From Stappia sp. 28M-7 (lineage in GTDB: Bacteria; Pseudomonadota; Alphaproteobacteria; Rhizobiales; Stappiaceae), in assembly GCF_014252955.1 (NCBI RefSeq), contig NZ_JACMIA010000001.1:4052258-4116257 (forward strand): 64,000 nt of DNA, written 5' to 3'. The position numbers and the translations under genes were made by a program. The stretch's first letter is position 1. The number at the start of each line of letters is the position of its first letter. This document shows positions 43,373 to 52,557 of the stretch, one piece after another. The notes below the pieces were generated by a model. That model worked only from the letters and a program-made list of their open reading frames with translations, was not told where the DNA came from and ran no database searches.

Positions 43373-44083
43373 ATGACCGCCAGCCCCGCCGGAGGCGAAC
43401 GCGCCGGACCTGCCGAGCTCGGACCCGCCAGCCAGGAGGGCGAGGAAAGCCGGGCGGCCCGCGCCTATCGCGCGCTGGAGGAGCAGATCGTCACCCTGCG
43501 GCTGGCGCCGGGCACGGCGATGACGGAAAGCCGCATCGCGGCGCTGCTGGACATGGGCCGCACGCCGATCCGCGAGGCGATCCAGCGGCTGGCCTGGGAA
43601 GGGCTGGTGACGATCCGTCCGCGCCTCGGCATTCTGGTTGCCGACATCAACCCGGCCGACTTCGCCCGGGTGCTGGAAACCCGCCACGCGCTGGAGATCC
43701 TGCTGACCGGCTCGGCCGCGCATCTGGCGAGCCGCGACGAGCGCGACCGGCTGGGCGCGTGCGCCCGCGCCATGCGGGACGCTGCCGCCGCCGGCGATGT
43801 CGATGCCTTCCTGCGCGAGGACAAGACCTTTGACGAGATCGTCGCGGTGGCCGCGTGCAATCCCTTCGCCGCCCGCGTGGTGGCGCCGCTGCAGACCCAT
43901 TCGCGGCGGTTCTGGTTCCGCTATTTCGGCGAGAGCGACCTCAACTCCGCCGCCTGGCACCACATGGAACTGATGCAGGCCATCGCCTCAGGCGATGTCG
44001 CCCTCGCCCGCTCCCGCGCCGACGACCTCATGCACTACCTCCGCCGTCAGGCGATGACGCTCACGGGCGGGTTCGAGAGGTAG
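43373..44083 (+). CDS. GntR-family (FCD subgroup) transcriptional regulator
   Basis: 236 residues. An N-terminal winged helix-turn-helix (MTESRIAALLDMGRTPIREAIQRLAWEGLV, about 50–80) is followed by a helical FCD ligand domain. It is divergent from the DapA-family gene with two TGATATATCAGT operators between them. It probably senses hydroxyproline or an intermediate and also controls the aldehyde dehydrogenase gene at 53812, which carries the same operator. Confidence 0.87.
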   Translation: MTASPAGGERAGPAELGPASQEGEESRAARAYRALEEQIVTLRLAPGTAMTESRIAALLDMGRTPIREAIQRLAWEGLVTIRPRLGILVADINPADFARVLETRHALEILLTGSAAHLASRDERDRLGACARAMRDAAAAGDVDAFLREDKTFDEIVAVAACNPFAARVVAPLQTHSRRFWFRYFGESDLNSAAWHHMELMQAIASGDVALARSRADDLMHYLRRQAMTLTGGFER

Positions 44084-44195
44084 AGGGGGCGCGCGGTTGC
44101 ACTTGAAAATATGGAGCGCAACGCACTCCCTGGCGAATACTGCAGACGTGCTTGAGGAAATTGAACGAAGTTCTTGAGCCAGAACAAATTAAACA

Positions 44196-45398
44196 TCACA
44201 AAATGGGTTGGCCGGCAGGAGAAAGAGAGCCGGTGTTATTTATAAAAAGAGAAACAAGCGTGTCATAGTCGATTATTTCCAAGCCCTTATAAGGCGCCAT
44301 TGCTCGAGACACTTCCTCTGGAGGCAAGTTCTCCAAATTACCAACAACAAGTATGAGCTTTGGATTTTCAACAAAAACTCCATATTTATGGAGAGTATAT
44401 TCTCTATTTTTCTGGAAATCAAAATATTTCTTATAATTATAAAGCTGACTTATCCCCTCATTCACATAATCAACAAATCTTCTCCTAGGGATACTCCCCT
44501 TGTACATTTTGCTCTTATCAAATCTCGCCAGTTTTAAATCAAGTATATCATACCCGCCACTCATATTTTGCACCAGAAAATCTGGGTTTATAGCCTCCTG
44601 CCCGGGATCCGCATCCCATTCAATCCACCTCAAATATGGCTCATAGATGATATGATCGGAACTCAGTGCGCACTTCAATATAGTTGAATGCTTACTTAAT
44701 ATATGACCTATAGTTGTCTCCCGCGCCGCAGGAGTAATGATGACGTTCTGCAATTCAGACACCGTGAAAATATATTCATCAGAATTTGAGCTACAGACAA
44801 GCGCACCAAGAACTTTGTTATACCCGTTAGATCTAAAAAGAATGTCTTCGAAAAATTTTTCTAGATCTCTATTTGTTATATTTCTCTTAAATATACAAAG
44901 TAATATTATATTTCTACTTCTATAGATACCATCATAAGAATTTGATATAAGGACATGATCCAAGGCACAAAATTTGAAGTCATCAGAAAACCTAAGAAAA
45001 GACCCCTTTCCACCTTGCCGAATAATTTTTGTTTTATATATTTTTTCTACAGGAAATCTTTTCGCGATAAGCTCCGAGTCTCCTTCATGCGCTATACATA
45101 AATTAGACAGCGTAACAAGCCCTTTGCCAAATTTAAAATGCGAGACAGACTCTCTCAACTTAAAAAGGTCAACTAAGTCATAAACATTATCGCCTTTCTG
45201 CTTTATCGTTTCAATTCGATCTGGAATTGATCTTGATAAACCATAGAGCTCAAAACTGAAATAATCATTGAAATTCGTAAATACGGCCGTATTTGCAAAT
45301 AAAGGAGTTCCATCATGCCTTAACTCAGCACTCCGAATCATTGATAGATAATTATTCCAAATTTTGGTGGTTTTTCTACAAAACTTCTCGAACAACAT
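44196..45398 (-). CDS. Shedu-like (DUF4263) nuclease, AT-rich
   Basis: 400 residues. The C-terminal part (about 265–385) carries a PD-(D/E)xK pattern: NPDFLV at 271–276, a D-x-K motif as LDLKL (286–290), and Gln318 with YNYKKYF, followed by a strand VVGNLE and IIDYDTLVSLF, which fits Shedu (SduA) nucleases of antiphage systems. The N-terminal two thirds is not recognised and may be the sensor. The base composition is much more AT-rich than flanking genes, and no transcription partner is visible. Shedu acts as a single protein, so a solo gene is consistent. Confidence 0.62.
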   Translation of the reverse strand: MLFEKFCRKTTKIWNNYLSMIRSAELRHDGTPLFANTAVFTNFNDYFSFELYGLSRSIPDRIETIKQKGDNVYDLVDLFKLRESVSHFKFGKGLVTLSNLCIAHEGDSELIAKRFPVEKIYKTKIIRQGGKGSFLRFSDDFKFCALDHVLISNSYDGIYRSRNIILLCIFKRNITNRDLEKFFEDILFRSNGYNKVLGALVCSSNSDEYIFTVSELQNVIITPAARETTIGHILSKHSTILKCALSSDHIIYEPYLRWIEWDADPGQEAINPDFLVQNMSGGYDILDLKLARFDKSKMYKGSIPRRRFVDYVNEGISQLYNYKKYFDFQKNREYTLHKYGVFVENPKLILVVGNLENLPPEEVSRAMAPYKGLEIIDYDTLVSLFINNTGSLSPAGQPIL

Positions 45399-45533
45399 CG
45401 ACGATCCAATCGCAGTAGAGAAGAATATTTATTCTAATTTGAATTATACCAAAACATAACTCGCGCCCCCCTACAGGGATGATATTATCGTAACATTCCC
45501 GCGTTTGAAGCCAAGGACAACCGAGGCTATTTA

Positions 45534-45558
45534 CAGGATCGATTAGATCCTGTTTTTG
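45534..45558. terminator. Hairpin CAGGATC/GATCCTG with T run
   Basis: Arms CAGGATC and GATCCTG around a 5-base loop, followed by TTTTTGG on the plus strand; the minus strand lacks a comparable T run but the hairpin sits just after the small frame at 45567. Confidence 0.5.
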
Positions 45559-45566
45559 GTCAGTTG

Positions 45567-45737
45567 TCAGCAGGTCTTCTTCGGTTTCTGCAGCGGCTGC
45601 AACACCCTGACGGACAGACCATCGATGAAGGCCCGAAGCGGTGCTCGCCCGTTAGTGTCGCGGAGGTTGGTGTGCCCATGTGACCAACCAACCTTGAAGG
45701 CCTTGTGTGTCTCGTCGCTAGCCTCAAACTTGGTCAT
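45567..45737 (-). CDS. Possible small protein of 56 residues
   Basis: Frame starting MTKFEASDETHKAFKVGW and ending QPLQKPKKTC, with GAGGG six bases upstream of the ATG and a hairpin just beyond the stop. Basic, helix-poor and not recognised; it may be a remnant of a mobile-element gene at the island edge. Composition is GC-richer than the Shedu-like gene. Confidence 0.35.
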   Translation of the reverse strand: MTKFEASDETHKAFKVGWSHGHTNLRDTNGRAPLRAFIDGLSVRVLQPLQKPKKTC

Positions 45738-45790
45738 TCTGCCCTCGCCAGGCGATGACGTTGACCGGCGGGTTGGAGCGGTAGCCCCCC

Positions 45791-46471
45791 CTACCCCGGC
45801 AACGCCCCCAGCAACGCCTTGCCGGCTTCCTCGATGTGGGTGCGCAGGATCTCCTGCGCGGCCTCCGCATCACGGCGGCGGCAGGCGGCGAGCAGCTCGC
45901 GGTGCTCGCGGTCGGAGCGCACCGCGTAGTCGAGCTGGCGGATGGCGATGCGCAGGTAGCGGTCCGCCGCATCGTGCAGCAATGAGATATGCGCAAGCAG
46001 GCGCGGGCGGGCGCAGGCCTCGTACAGCGTCATGTGGAAGCGCTTGTTGAGCGCGCCGAACGCCTCGATCGGCGCGGTTTCCAGTTCGCCCTGGATGCTT
46101 TCCGCCCGGTCGATCCGGCTCTCGGTCAGTTCGGGGATCGCGTGGCGCAGGGCAAGGCACTCGGCCAGCACCCGCATCTCGTGGATCTCGGCGAGATCGC
46201 GCGCGTCGATGGCGGCGACGCTGGCGCCGCGATTGCGGACCATCTCCACGAAGCCTTCCGCCTGCAACAGGCGCAGCGCCTCGCGCACCGGCATGCGGCT
46301 GACGCCGTAGGCCTCGGCAATCGTCTCCTGGCGCAGCGGCTGGCCGGCGGCGAGTTCCCCGGAAATGATCCGCGCGCGCAGCCGGTCGGCGACGGACTGC
46401 GTCTGGTCGCGGCCCCTGGCGCCCGCCGTCTGCATCCCCTGCCCGCTGTCGCCCGATCCGCTCACGGTCAT
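45791..46471 (-). CDS. GntR-family (FCD) transcriptional regulator, second
   Basis: 226 residues. Winged helix-turn-helix at about 40–75 (QETIAEAYGVSRMPVREALRLLQAEGF) then FCD domain with metal-binding histidines (HMTLYEA, HISLLHDA, HREL). The ATG at 46471 follows AAGGGGATC; the open frame upstream is weak. Divergent from an aminotransferase gene with a palindrome between (46598–46609). Confidence 0.88.
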   Translation of the reverse strand: MTVSGSGDSGQGMQTAGARGRDQTQSVADRLRARIISGELAAGQPLRQETIAEAYGVSRMPVREALRLLQAEGFVEMVRNRGASVAAIDARDLAEIHEMRVLAECLALRHAIPELTESRIDRAESIQGELETAPIEAFGALNKRFHMTLYEACARPRLLAHISLLHDAADRYLRIAIRQLDYAVRSDREHRELLAACRRRDAEAAQEILRTHIEEAGKALLGALPG

Positions 46472-46597
46472 GATCCCCTTGCCTGTCCTTTTGCCCGCCG
46501 CGAGGTGCGGAGCGCGGGTCTTGCCGCGACTCAGGTCCCTCCTCCGACGCTCTCGAGAATTGACATAAGCCAGCGCCTGTTGCATTCAATATCTTAA

Positions 46598-46609
46598 ATT
46601 GGATCCAAT
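46598..46609. promoter_or_regulatory. Palindromic GntR operator before the aminotransferase
   Basis: ATTGGATCCAAT, a perfect 12-bp palindrome, ends 12 bases before the aminotransferase ATG and lies in the divergent region with the second GntR gene. Confidence 0.6.
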
Positions 46610-46621
46610 AAGGAGAATCGT

Positions 46622-47785
46622 ATGACAGTTTCTCGCCTGCGCCACATCCCCGGCATCAATGTCGACAAGATGGGCAATGCCGCCGACGCGCTCGGTGATC
46701 CGGACATGCTGCGGCTGGAGAACCTCGACACGGATATCGCACCGCCGCGCGCCGCGCTGGAGGCGACCCGCGCCTCTGTCGATGCGGACGAGGCCAACAG
46801 CTACCTGCCGTTCCTCGGCATCCACGCCTTGCGCGAGGCGGCCGTCGCCCGGATCAAGACCGACACCGGCGTCGCATATGACCCGGAGGCGGAATGCATC
46901 GTCTCGGCCGGCGGCCTTTCCGGCATTCTCAACGTGCTGCTGGCGATCCTGGAGCCGGGCGACGAGGTGATCATCACCGATCCGGCCTATGCCGGCCTGC
47001 TCAACCGCATCCGCCTGGCCGGCGGCGTGCCGCGCCTTGTGCCCTTGAAGGTGACGGAGGGCGGCTGGCGGCTGGACCTTGAGGCGCTTGCAGCCGCCCG
47101 CTCCGACAAGACGCGCGCGGTGCTGACCATGAGCCCGTCGATGCCCTCGGGCATCGTCCATAACCACCAGGAATGGCAGGCGATCTGCGATCTGGTGCGG
47201 CAGACGGGCGCCTGGCTGGTGCATGACGCGGCGATGGAGCGGATCCTCTATACCGATGCGCCTATGCTGCACCCGCTGCAGTTTCCGGACATGCGCGAGC
47301 GCACCATCACCGTCGGCAGCGTCTCCAAGGAATACCGGATGATCGGCTGGCGCGTCGGCTGGATCGTCGGCCCGCGCGCCTTGATGAACGATGTCGGCCT
47401 CGTCAGCCTGTCAAACGTCGTCTGCCAGGTCGGCATCGGCATGCCGGGCGCGGCCGCCGCCCTGACGACCAATGACGACGGCGTGGCGCAGGCGACCGGA
47501 CGCTGGCGCGCGCGGCGCGACCTGATCCTCGCCGAGCTCGCCGACCTTCCTTGCGTGCGCCCCGACGGCGGCTGGTCGTTGCTGATCGACACGGCCGCCC
47601 TCGACCTGCCGCCGGAGCGGGCCTCGGCGCTGCTGCTGGACAAGGGGCGGATCGCCGCCACGGCAATGACCGGCTGGGGCGCGCCGGACCAGGCCGGACG
47701 CTACCTGCGCCTCGTCTTCGCCAACGAGCCGCGCGCCCGCCTTGCCGGCATCCGCGAGCGCTTCCGCGCCGCTTGGGGGATGTGA
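46622..47785 (+). CDS. PLP-dependent aminotransferase class I/II
   Basis: 387-residue fold type I enzyme. The Schiff-base lysine lies in VGSVSKEYRMIGWRVGW, with SPSMPSG for the PLP phosphate pocket and DPAYAGLL near the N-terminal half. AAGGAG precedes the ATG. It is controlled by the adjacent GntR gene through the ATTGGATCCAAT site, so it probably serves catabolism of one amino compound. Substrate unknown. It has no obvious pathway neighbours. Confidence 0.85.
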   Translation: MTVSRLRHIPGINVDKMGNAADALGDPDMLRLENLDTDIAPPRAALEATRASVDADEANSYLPFLGIHALREAAVARIKTDTGVAYDPEAECIVSAGGLSGILNVLLAILEPGDEVIITDPAYAGLLNRIRLAGGVPRLVPLKVTEGGWRLDLEALAAARSDKTRAVLTMSPSMPSGIVHNHQEWQAICDLVRQTGAWLVHDAAMERILYTDAPMLHPLQFPDMRERTITVGSVSKEYRMIGWRVGWIVGPRALMNDVGLVSLSNVVCQVGIGMPGAAAALTTNDDGVAQATGRWRARRDLILAELADLPCVRPDGGWSLLIDTAALDLPPERASALLLDKGRIAATAMTGWGAPDQAGRYLRLVFANEPRARLAGIRERFRAAWGM

Positions 47786-47795
47786 GGCGGCAGCG

Positions 47796-48572
47796 CTAAA
47801 GCCGGGCCTCGATCTCGCGGGAAAGATGTCCGGCAACCTCGCGCAGGAGCGCGGGCGGGCCGAGCTCGGCATCGCCGGCAAAGCCGAGATAGGCCCGGCG
47901 CGCGGCGTGCAGCAACTCGCCCGTGCTCGCACCAAAGGCATTGGCGGCCTTTTCCGCCGCCTCGTCCTTGGACAGGAAGGTGCCGGTACCGGCGGTCCAC
48001 CACATGCGCGCCAGCGTCAGAAGGACGTTGCGCGCATCCCCTTCCAGCCCTTCGAGCAGCCCCGGAAGCAGTTGGCGCATCGCCTCGCGAACCTGCGCAA
48101 TGCCGATAGCGGGCAGCAGGTCGGCGGCAGCGGGGCCGGCGAGCGGCACGGCCTGCCGGCGCGCCTGCGCCAGAACCAGCGTGTGCTCGGGATCGGCAAG
48201 CGGCTGCGGCAGCTCGCCCGCCTCGAAGCGCTCGCGCAGCCATTCGCCATAGACGAAGGTGCTTTCCATCGCCGCGGAGGGGCGGGCAAGGGCGGAGCGC
48301 TCGAACACCATCAGCTCGAGGCAGCGCGGCCCGCCGACGGGAGCCGGATACGGCGCCGAGATCCGCAGCAGGGCATCGAGCAGCCGGTGGCGCGCAGATG
48401 CACCCGGCGGGCGGTCGACAACGGCGAGGAGATCGAGATCGCTATGCGGACGCAGCCCGCCGGCAACGGCCGAACCGTGCAAGTAGAGCCCGGCAAGCGG
48501 CATGTCCGCCTCCCCCTGCAGGAGAGCGAGAACCGCCCGCGCCTGGTCCGGAATTTCGTCGCGGTCGCCCAT
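47796..48572 (-). CDS. AadA-like aminoglycoside nucleotidyltransferase
   Basis: 258 residues. The polymerase-beta-like nucleotidyltransferase motif LYLHGSAVAGGLRPHSDLDLLAVV near residue 30 supplies the metal-binding aspartates, and the C-terminal helical domain (LTLARMWWTAGTG…KDEAAEKA) resembles ANT(3'')-type enzymes that adenylylate streptomycin and spectinomycin. It is chromosomal with no mobile element beside it, so it may be an intrinsic resistance gene or have another substrate. The ATG at 48572 is used. Confidence 0.8.
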   Translation of the reverse strand: MGDRDEIPDQARAVLALLQGEADMPLAGLYLHGSAVAGGLRPHSDLDLLAVVDRPPGASARHRLLDALLRISAPYPAPVGGPRCLELMVFERSALARPSAAMESTFVYGEWLRERFEAGELPQPLADPEHTLVLAQARRQAVPLAGPAAADLLPAIGIAQVREAMRQLLPGLLEGLEGDARNVLLTLARMWWTAGTGTFLSKDEAAEKAANAFGASTGELLHAARRAYLGFAGDAELGPPALLREVAGHLSREIEARL

Positions 48573-48590
48573 GGCCCGCCCCAAAACGAC

Positions 48591-48617
48591 AAAGGCCCCG
48601 CCGCATGGCAGGGCCTT
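48591..48617 (-). terminator. Terminator of ctrA
   Basis: AAGGCCC…GGGCCTT arms with extra GC pairing, just beyond the ctrA stop on the minus strand, followed by T-rich sequence (TTTGTCGTTTT). Confidence 0.65.
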
Positions 48618-48656
48618 CGATCAAAACTCAAGACATCAATCGCAGGGAAGGCCGGC

Positions 48657-49346
48657 TCAGGCCGCCTTCTCTTCCGGCTCGCGCAGCACGTAGCCGCGAC
48701 CCCAGACGGTCTCGATGTAGTTCTTGCCCGACGTGGCGGCTGCCAGCTTCTTGCGCAGCTTGCAGATGAACACGTCGATGATCTTCAGTTCCGGCTCGTC
48801 CATGCCGCCGTAGAGATGGTTCAGGAACATCTCCTTGGTGAGCGTCGTTCCCTTGCGCAGGGAAAGCAGCTCCAGCATCTGGTATTCCTTGCCGGTCAGA
48901 TGCACGCGCTGGCCGGAAACCTCGACCGTCTTGGTGTCGAGATTGACCACCAGGTCGCCCGTGGTGATGACCGACTGGGCATGACCCTTCGAGCGGCGCA
49001 CGATCGCATGGATACGCGCCACGAGCTCGTCCTTGTGGAACGGCTTGGTCATGTAGTCGTCGGCGCCGAAGCCGAGCCCGCGAACCTTGTCCTCGATGCC
49101 GGCGAGACCGGACAGGATCAGGATCGGAGTTTTCACCTTGGACACGCGCAGCGTCCGCAGGACCTCGTAACCCGACATGTCGGGCAGATTGAGATCCAGC
49201 ATGATGATGTCGTAATCGTATAGCTTGCCGAGGTCGATACCTTCCTCGCCAAGATCCGTCGTGTAGACGTTGAAATTCTCGGACTTGAGCATCAGTTCGA
49301 TGCTTTGCGCCGTTGCGCTGTCATCCTCGATCAACAGGACACGCAT
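48657..49346 (-). CDS. ctrA: Cell-cycle master response regulator CtrA
   Basis: 229 residues. Receiver domain with phosphoacceptor Asp51 and acidic pocket ED at 7–8, then an OmpR-type winged-helix domain (about 125–225) with [16 protein letters not shown] and [11 protein letters not shown]. In alphaproteobacteria CtrA~P controls DNA replication initiation, cell division and flagellar genes; its levels are set by phosphorelay and proteolysis, and the C-terminal two-alanine end (EKAA) fits ClpXP recognition. Terminated at 48591–48617. The upstream gap holds four GANTC sites. Confidence 0.97.
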   Translation of the reverse strand: MRVLLIEDDSATAQSIELMLKSENFNVYTTDLGEEGIDLGKLYDYDIIMLDLNLPDMSGYEVLRTLRVSKVKTPILILSGLAGIEDKVRGLGFGADDYMTKPFHKDELVARIHAIVRRSKGHAQSVITTGDLVVNLDTKTVEVSGQRVHLTGKEYQMLELLSLRKGTTLTKEMFLNHLYGGMDEPELKIIDVFICKLRKKLAAATSGKNYIETVWGRGYVLREPEEKAA

Positions 49347-49729
49347 GCCAATCCCCTATGTCTGCCTATCCTGGGCAAGCCGCGCCGGCCAGTACGCTCC
49401 CGGTGCTAAGGACTGCGGTTAACCTCGACTCAGTGTGTGAGACAATGGTTAACAAATTCTGATTCACACCTGCAAGCGCCGATGAGGCCAGTTTGGAAAA
49501 CTTTTCCAAATCCTTGAAAATTCAATGGAAATCCTTTCCATAAAATCTTCAAGTGTCACATTAACAAGCCGCGGCAAACGACTCAGGTGACTCAACCTCT
49601 ACGCCGGACGCGGGACCCAGGATGGCTCGCCATCCAGAACCCTCGACATTAAGATTAACCAAACTTGTAAACGATAGGTTACCATATCTTCGCTTTCTGG
49701 GACCTTCTTTACCGACCCTTGAGGATCAG
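49347..49729. promoter_or_regulatory. ctrA–fliI intergenic control region
   Basis: The divergent region contains GANTC (CcrM methylation) sites at 49427–49431, 49461–49465, 49580–49584 and 49589–49593, about four times the number expected by chance, and TTAACC/GGTTAAC half-sites resembling CtrA boxes at 49419 and 49447. Cell-cycle control of both genes is likely. Confidence 0.55.
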
Positions 49730-51055
49730 ATGGACCCACTCTTCGCCGAACTCGAAGCCCTGATGCCCGCCGAGATCTACGGCCGCGTGGTCGCCGTGCA
49801 GGGTCTCCTGGTGGAAGTTGCCGGCCCCGTACACGAAATGAGCGTCGGTGCCGTCCTCGCCGTGGAGAGCGGGGAAAACGGTCCGGCCGTGCCGGCCGAG
49901 GTGGTCGGCTTCCGCGACGAACGCGCGCTGTGCATGCCTTTTGCCGGGCTGGAGGGCGTGCGCCTCGGATGCCGCGCCGTGCTGACCGCGCGCGAGAGCC
50001 TGGCCCATCCCTGCGACGGCTGGCTCGGGCGCGTCGTCAATGCCATGGGCGAGCCGATCGACGGCCTCGGCCCCCTGCCCGCCGGCGGCGAACCGCGGCG
50101 GCTGCGCACCAACCCGCCGGCAGCCGGGGAGCGGGGCCGCGTCGGCCCGCCGCTCGATCTCGGCGTGCGTGCGCTCAACACCTTCGTCACCTGCTGCGAG
50201 GGCCAGCGCATGGGCATCTTCGCCGGCTCGGGCGTCGGCAAATCGGTGCTGATGTCGATGATCGCCCGCAACATGGCGGCCGATGTCGCGGTGATCGGCC
50301 TGATCGGCGAGCGCGGCCGCGAGGTGCAGGAATTCATCGAGGACGACCTGGGACCGGAGGGCCTCGCCCGCTCGGTCGTCGTCGTCGCCACCTCCGACGA
50401 AAGCGTGCTGATGCGGCGCCAGGCCGCCTATCTGACCATGACGGTCGCCGAGCATTTCCGCGATGCCGGGCGCAACGTCATGTGCATGATGGATTCCGTC
50501 ACCCGCTTTGCCATGGCCCAGCGCGAGATCGGCCTGTCCATCGGCGAGCCGCCGACCTCCAAGGGCTATACGCCGACCGTCTTCACCGAGCTGCCCAAGC
50601 TGCTGGAACGTGCCGGACCGGGCCGACCCGGATCGGGCTCGATCACCGGTCTCTTCACAGTGCTGGTGGAAGGCGACAACCACAACGAGCCGGTCGCCGA
50701 CGCGGTACGCGGCATTCTCGACGGCCATATCGTCATGGAACGGGCCATCGCCGAGCGCGGCCGCTATCCGGCGATCAACGTGCTGAAGTCGGTTTCGCGC
50801 ACCATGCCGCGCTGCGTGCCGGAAGAGGTGCAGCCGATCCTGCGCAAGGCACGGGCGCTGATGGCGACCTACTCCGACATGGAAGAACTGATCCGCCTCG
50901 GCGCCTATCGCCGCGGGTCGGACCCGGTGGTGGACGAGGCGATCGCCCGCCACGACCGGCTGGAGACCTTCCTCGGCCAGTCGAAAGGCGATGCGAGCAC
51001 GATCGGAGCCGGCTATAGTGAACTTGCCAACCTTTTGGAAATGACTCTCGCTTAA
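49730..51055 (+). CDS. fliI: Flagellar type III export ATPase FliI
   Basis: 441 residues. Walker A GSGVGKS at 166–172, Walker-B-type segments and the FliI/SctN signature [19 protein letters not shown] (near 250–270). FliI hexamers help export flagellar axial proteins with FliH and FliJ. The ATG at 49730 follows GAGGATCAG; an upstream start at 49622 would add 36 residues with no conserved content. fliJ follows 29 bases later. Confidence 0.95.
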   Translation: MDPLFAELEALMPAEIYGRVVAVQGLLVEVAGPVHEMSVGAVLAVESGENGPAVPAEVVGFRDERALCMPFAGLEGVRLGCRAVLTARESLAHPCDGWLGRVVNAMGEPIDGLGPLPAGGEPRRLRTNPPAAGERGRVGPPLDLGVRALNTFVTCCEGQRMGIFAGSGVGKSVLMSMIARNMAADVAVIGLIGERGREVQEFIEDDLGPEGLARSVVVVATSDESVLMRRQAAYLTMTVAEHFRDAGRNVMCMMDSVTRFAMAQREIGLSIGEPPTSKGYTPTVFTELPKLLERAGPGRPGSGSITGLFTVLVEGDNHNEPVADAVRGILDGHIVMERAIAERGRYPAINVLKSVSRTMPRCVPEEVQPILRKARALMATYSDMEELIRLGAYRRGSDPVVDEAIARHDRLETFLGQSKGDASTIGAGYSELANLLEMTLA

Positions 51056-51084
51056 GTTGGCCTGCGCAACGGGAGTATTGAGTA

Positions 51085-51495
51085 ATGAAGTCGCGTGAGA
51101 GTCTCATTCGCCTGAAGCAGTTTCAGGTCGACGAGCGCCGTCGCCAGCTGGCACAGATCGAGTCGATGGTCGACGAGTTCAAGCGCATGGCCCGCGAGCT
51201 GGACGACCAGATCCTCGCAGAGCAGGAGCGTGTCGGCATCACCGATGTCGGCCATTTCGCGTACCCGACCTTTGCCAAGGCCGCGGCCCAGCGCCGCGAC
51301 AACCTGCTGAACTCCGCCGAGGAGCTGAACGGTCAGCTGGAGGCCGCGCGCGAGGACCTGCGCGAGGCGCTGGAAGAGCTGAAGAAATTCGAGCTGCTGG
51401 AAGAGCGCGACCAGATTCGCGAGCGCCAGGAGCGCGATGCCGCCGAGCAGGACGCCCTCGACGAAGTGGCGGCGCGCCGCAAGACCCGGATCTGA
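51085..51495 (+). CDS. fliJ: Flagellar export protein FliJ
   Basis: 136 residues, almost entirely charged helical and coiled-coil (EALEELKKFELLEERDQIRERQERD). FliJ is the central stalk of the export ATPase, comparable to the F1 gamma subunit. It directly follows fliI, and GGGAG lies before the ATG. A strong terminator follows. Confidence 0.9.
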   Translation: MKSRESLIRLKQFQVDERRRQLAQIESMVDEFKRMARELDDQILAEQERVGITDVGHFAYPTFAKAAAQRRDNLLNSAEELNGQLEAAREDLREALEELKKFELLEERDQIRERQERDAAEQDALDEVAARRKTRI

Positions 51496-51565
51496 CCGTC
51501 GCCTTTTCGTGTCCGTGCAAGCGGGACGAGGCGGGTCGGCGCCAATTCTCCTCGACCCATTCCAA

Positions 51566-51589
51566 GGGGCCCGCAGCGCGGGCCCTTTT
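51566..51589 (+). terminator. Rho-independent terminator after fliJ
   Basis: Stem GGGCCCGC / GCGGGCCC with a 3-base loop followed by TTTT. Confidence 0.85.
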
Positions 51590-51629
51590 GCATTTGCGCG
51601 GGCCCTCTTTGCGTGGGATAGCAGCGCCC

Positions 51630-52106
51630 ATGTGGACGATACGAAACGCAGGCGCGGGCGAAAGCGCAACGGCCATCGCGATCTGGCAGCGCGCCGTCGC
51701 GGCCACCCATGACTTCCTCTCCCCCGAGGACTTCGCGGAGATCGAGGAGATGGTGCGCGGCTTCCTGCCCGAGGTCCCGCTGACCCTCGCCCTCGACCGG
51801 GACGGCACGGTGGCCGGCTTCATGGTGCTGAGCGAAGGCCATCTCGATGCGCTGTTCATCGACCCGGCTGCCCATGGACGGGGTGCGGGACGTGCGCTCG
51901 TTGCCCATGCGCTGGCGCAGTTTCCGCGCCTCATGACCGACGTCAACGAGCAGAACGCGGGCGCTGCTGCCTTCTACGAGCGCCTCGGCTTCACCGTCAC
52001 CGGCCGCTCCGAGCGCGACGACCAGGGCCGCCCCTACCCCTTGCTGCACCTGGTGCACGAGGCAGGCGCAAGTCCGGCGGCAAGCGCCGAAATGCGGGGC
52101 GGCTGA
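51630..52106 (+). CDS. GNAT-family N-acetyltransferase
   Basis: 158 residues. Acetyl-CoA binding motif A as LFIDPAAHGRGAGRALVAHAL with the flanking strand VAGFMVLSEGHLDALF, and motif B with AAAFYERLGF. It acetylates an amino group; the start SPEDFAEIEEMVRGFL resembles the YjaB/YhhY-type groups. Substrate unknown. The ATG at 51630 is used, close behind the fliJ terminator. Confidence 0.85.
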   Translation: MWTIRNAGAGESATAIAIWQRAVAATHDFLSPEDFAEIEEMVRGFLPEVPLTLALDRDGTVAGFMVLSEGHLDALFIDPAAHGRGAGRALVAHALAQFPRLMTDVNEQNAGAAAFYERLGFTVTGRSERDDQGRPYPLLHLVHEAGASPAASAEMRGG

Positions 52107-52109
52107 GCC

Positions 52110-52547
52110 ATGCGCCTTCTGCTCGCCCTGCTCCTGCCGGCCGCCACCACCTGCTTCATTCTCGGCCTGACGCTGCCGCTGCTCGAACTGGAGCGGCTCT
52201 ATTTCCTCACCGACCGTCCGGCGCTGCTCGCGCTCGTCGCCGGCCTGTGGCAGGAACAGGAAACGCTGCTGGCGGTCGTGGTCGGCCTCTTCTCCATCGC
52301 CTTTCCGGCGGCCAAGATCCTGGCCCTGCATGTGGCGGCCATCGCCGGCCGCTCGGGGATCGGCCATGCGTTGATGCATGCGCTCGGCAAGTGGTCGATG
52401 ATGGATGTGATGCTGGTGGCGCTGGTCGTTTTCGCCGCCAAGACCAGCGGGCTGGCCTCGGCGACCAGCCTGCCGGGCCTGTGGTTCTACGCTTCGGCCA
52501 CCGTGATGACCGCGCTGGCCGCCGCCATCGTCTCCCGCAACCGCTGA
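52110..52547 (+). CDS. PqiA-like membrane protein
   Basis: 145 residues with about four membrane helices and the PqiA core GKWSMMDVMLVALVVFAAK. Full PqiA has two such modules; this is a single-module form. PqiA/MCE systems work in lipid transport to the outer membrane, but no MCE partner is adjacent. It begins 4 bases after the GNAT gene, so the two are cotranscribed. Confidence 0.8.
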   Translation: MRLLLALLLPAATTCFILGLTLPLLELERLYFLTDRPALLALVAGLWQEQETLLAVVVGLFSIAFPAAKILALHVAAIAGRSGIGHALMHALGKWSMMDVMLVALVVFAAKTSGLASATSLPGLWFYASATVMTALAAAIVSRNR

Positions 52548-52557
52548 ACGGACAAGC

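Larger units (their letters stand above)
45399..45790. other. 392-bp intergenic stretch between the Shedu-like gene and the GntR gene
   Basis: It contains a 56-codon minus-strand frame (45567–45737), a hairpin with T run (45534–45558), and an AT-rich upstream region of the Shedu-like gene (45399–45470). GC content rises after about 45560, which marks the likely right edge of the transferred segment. Confidence 0.5.
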
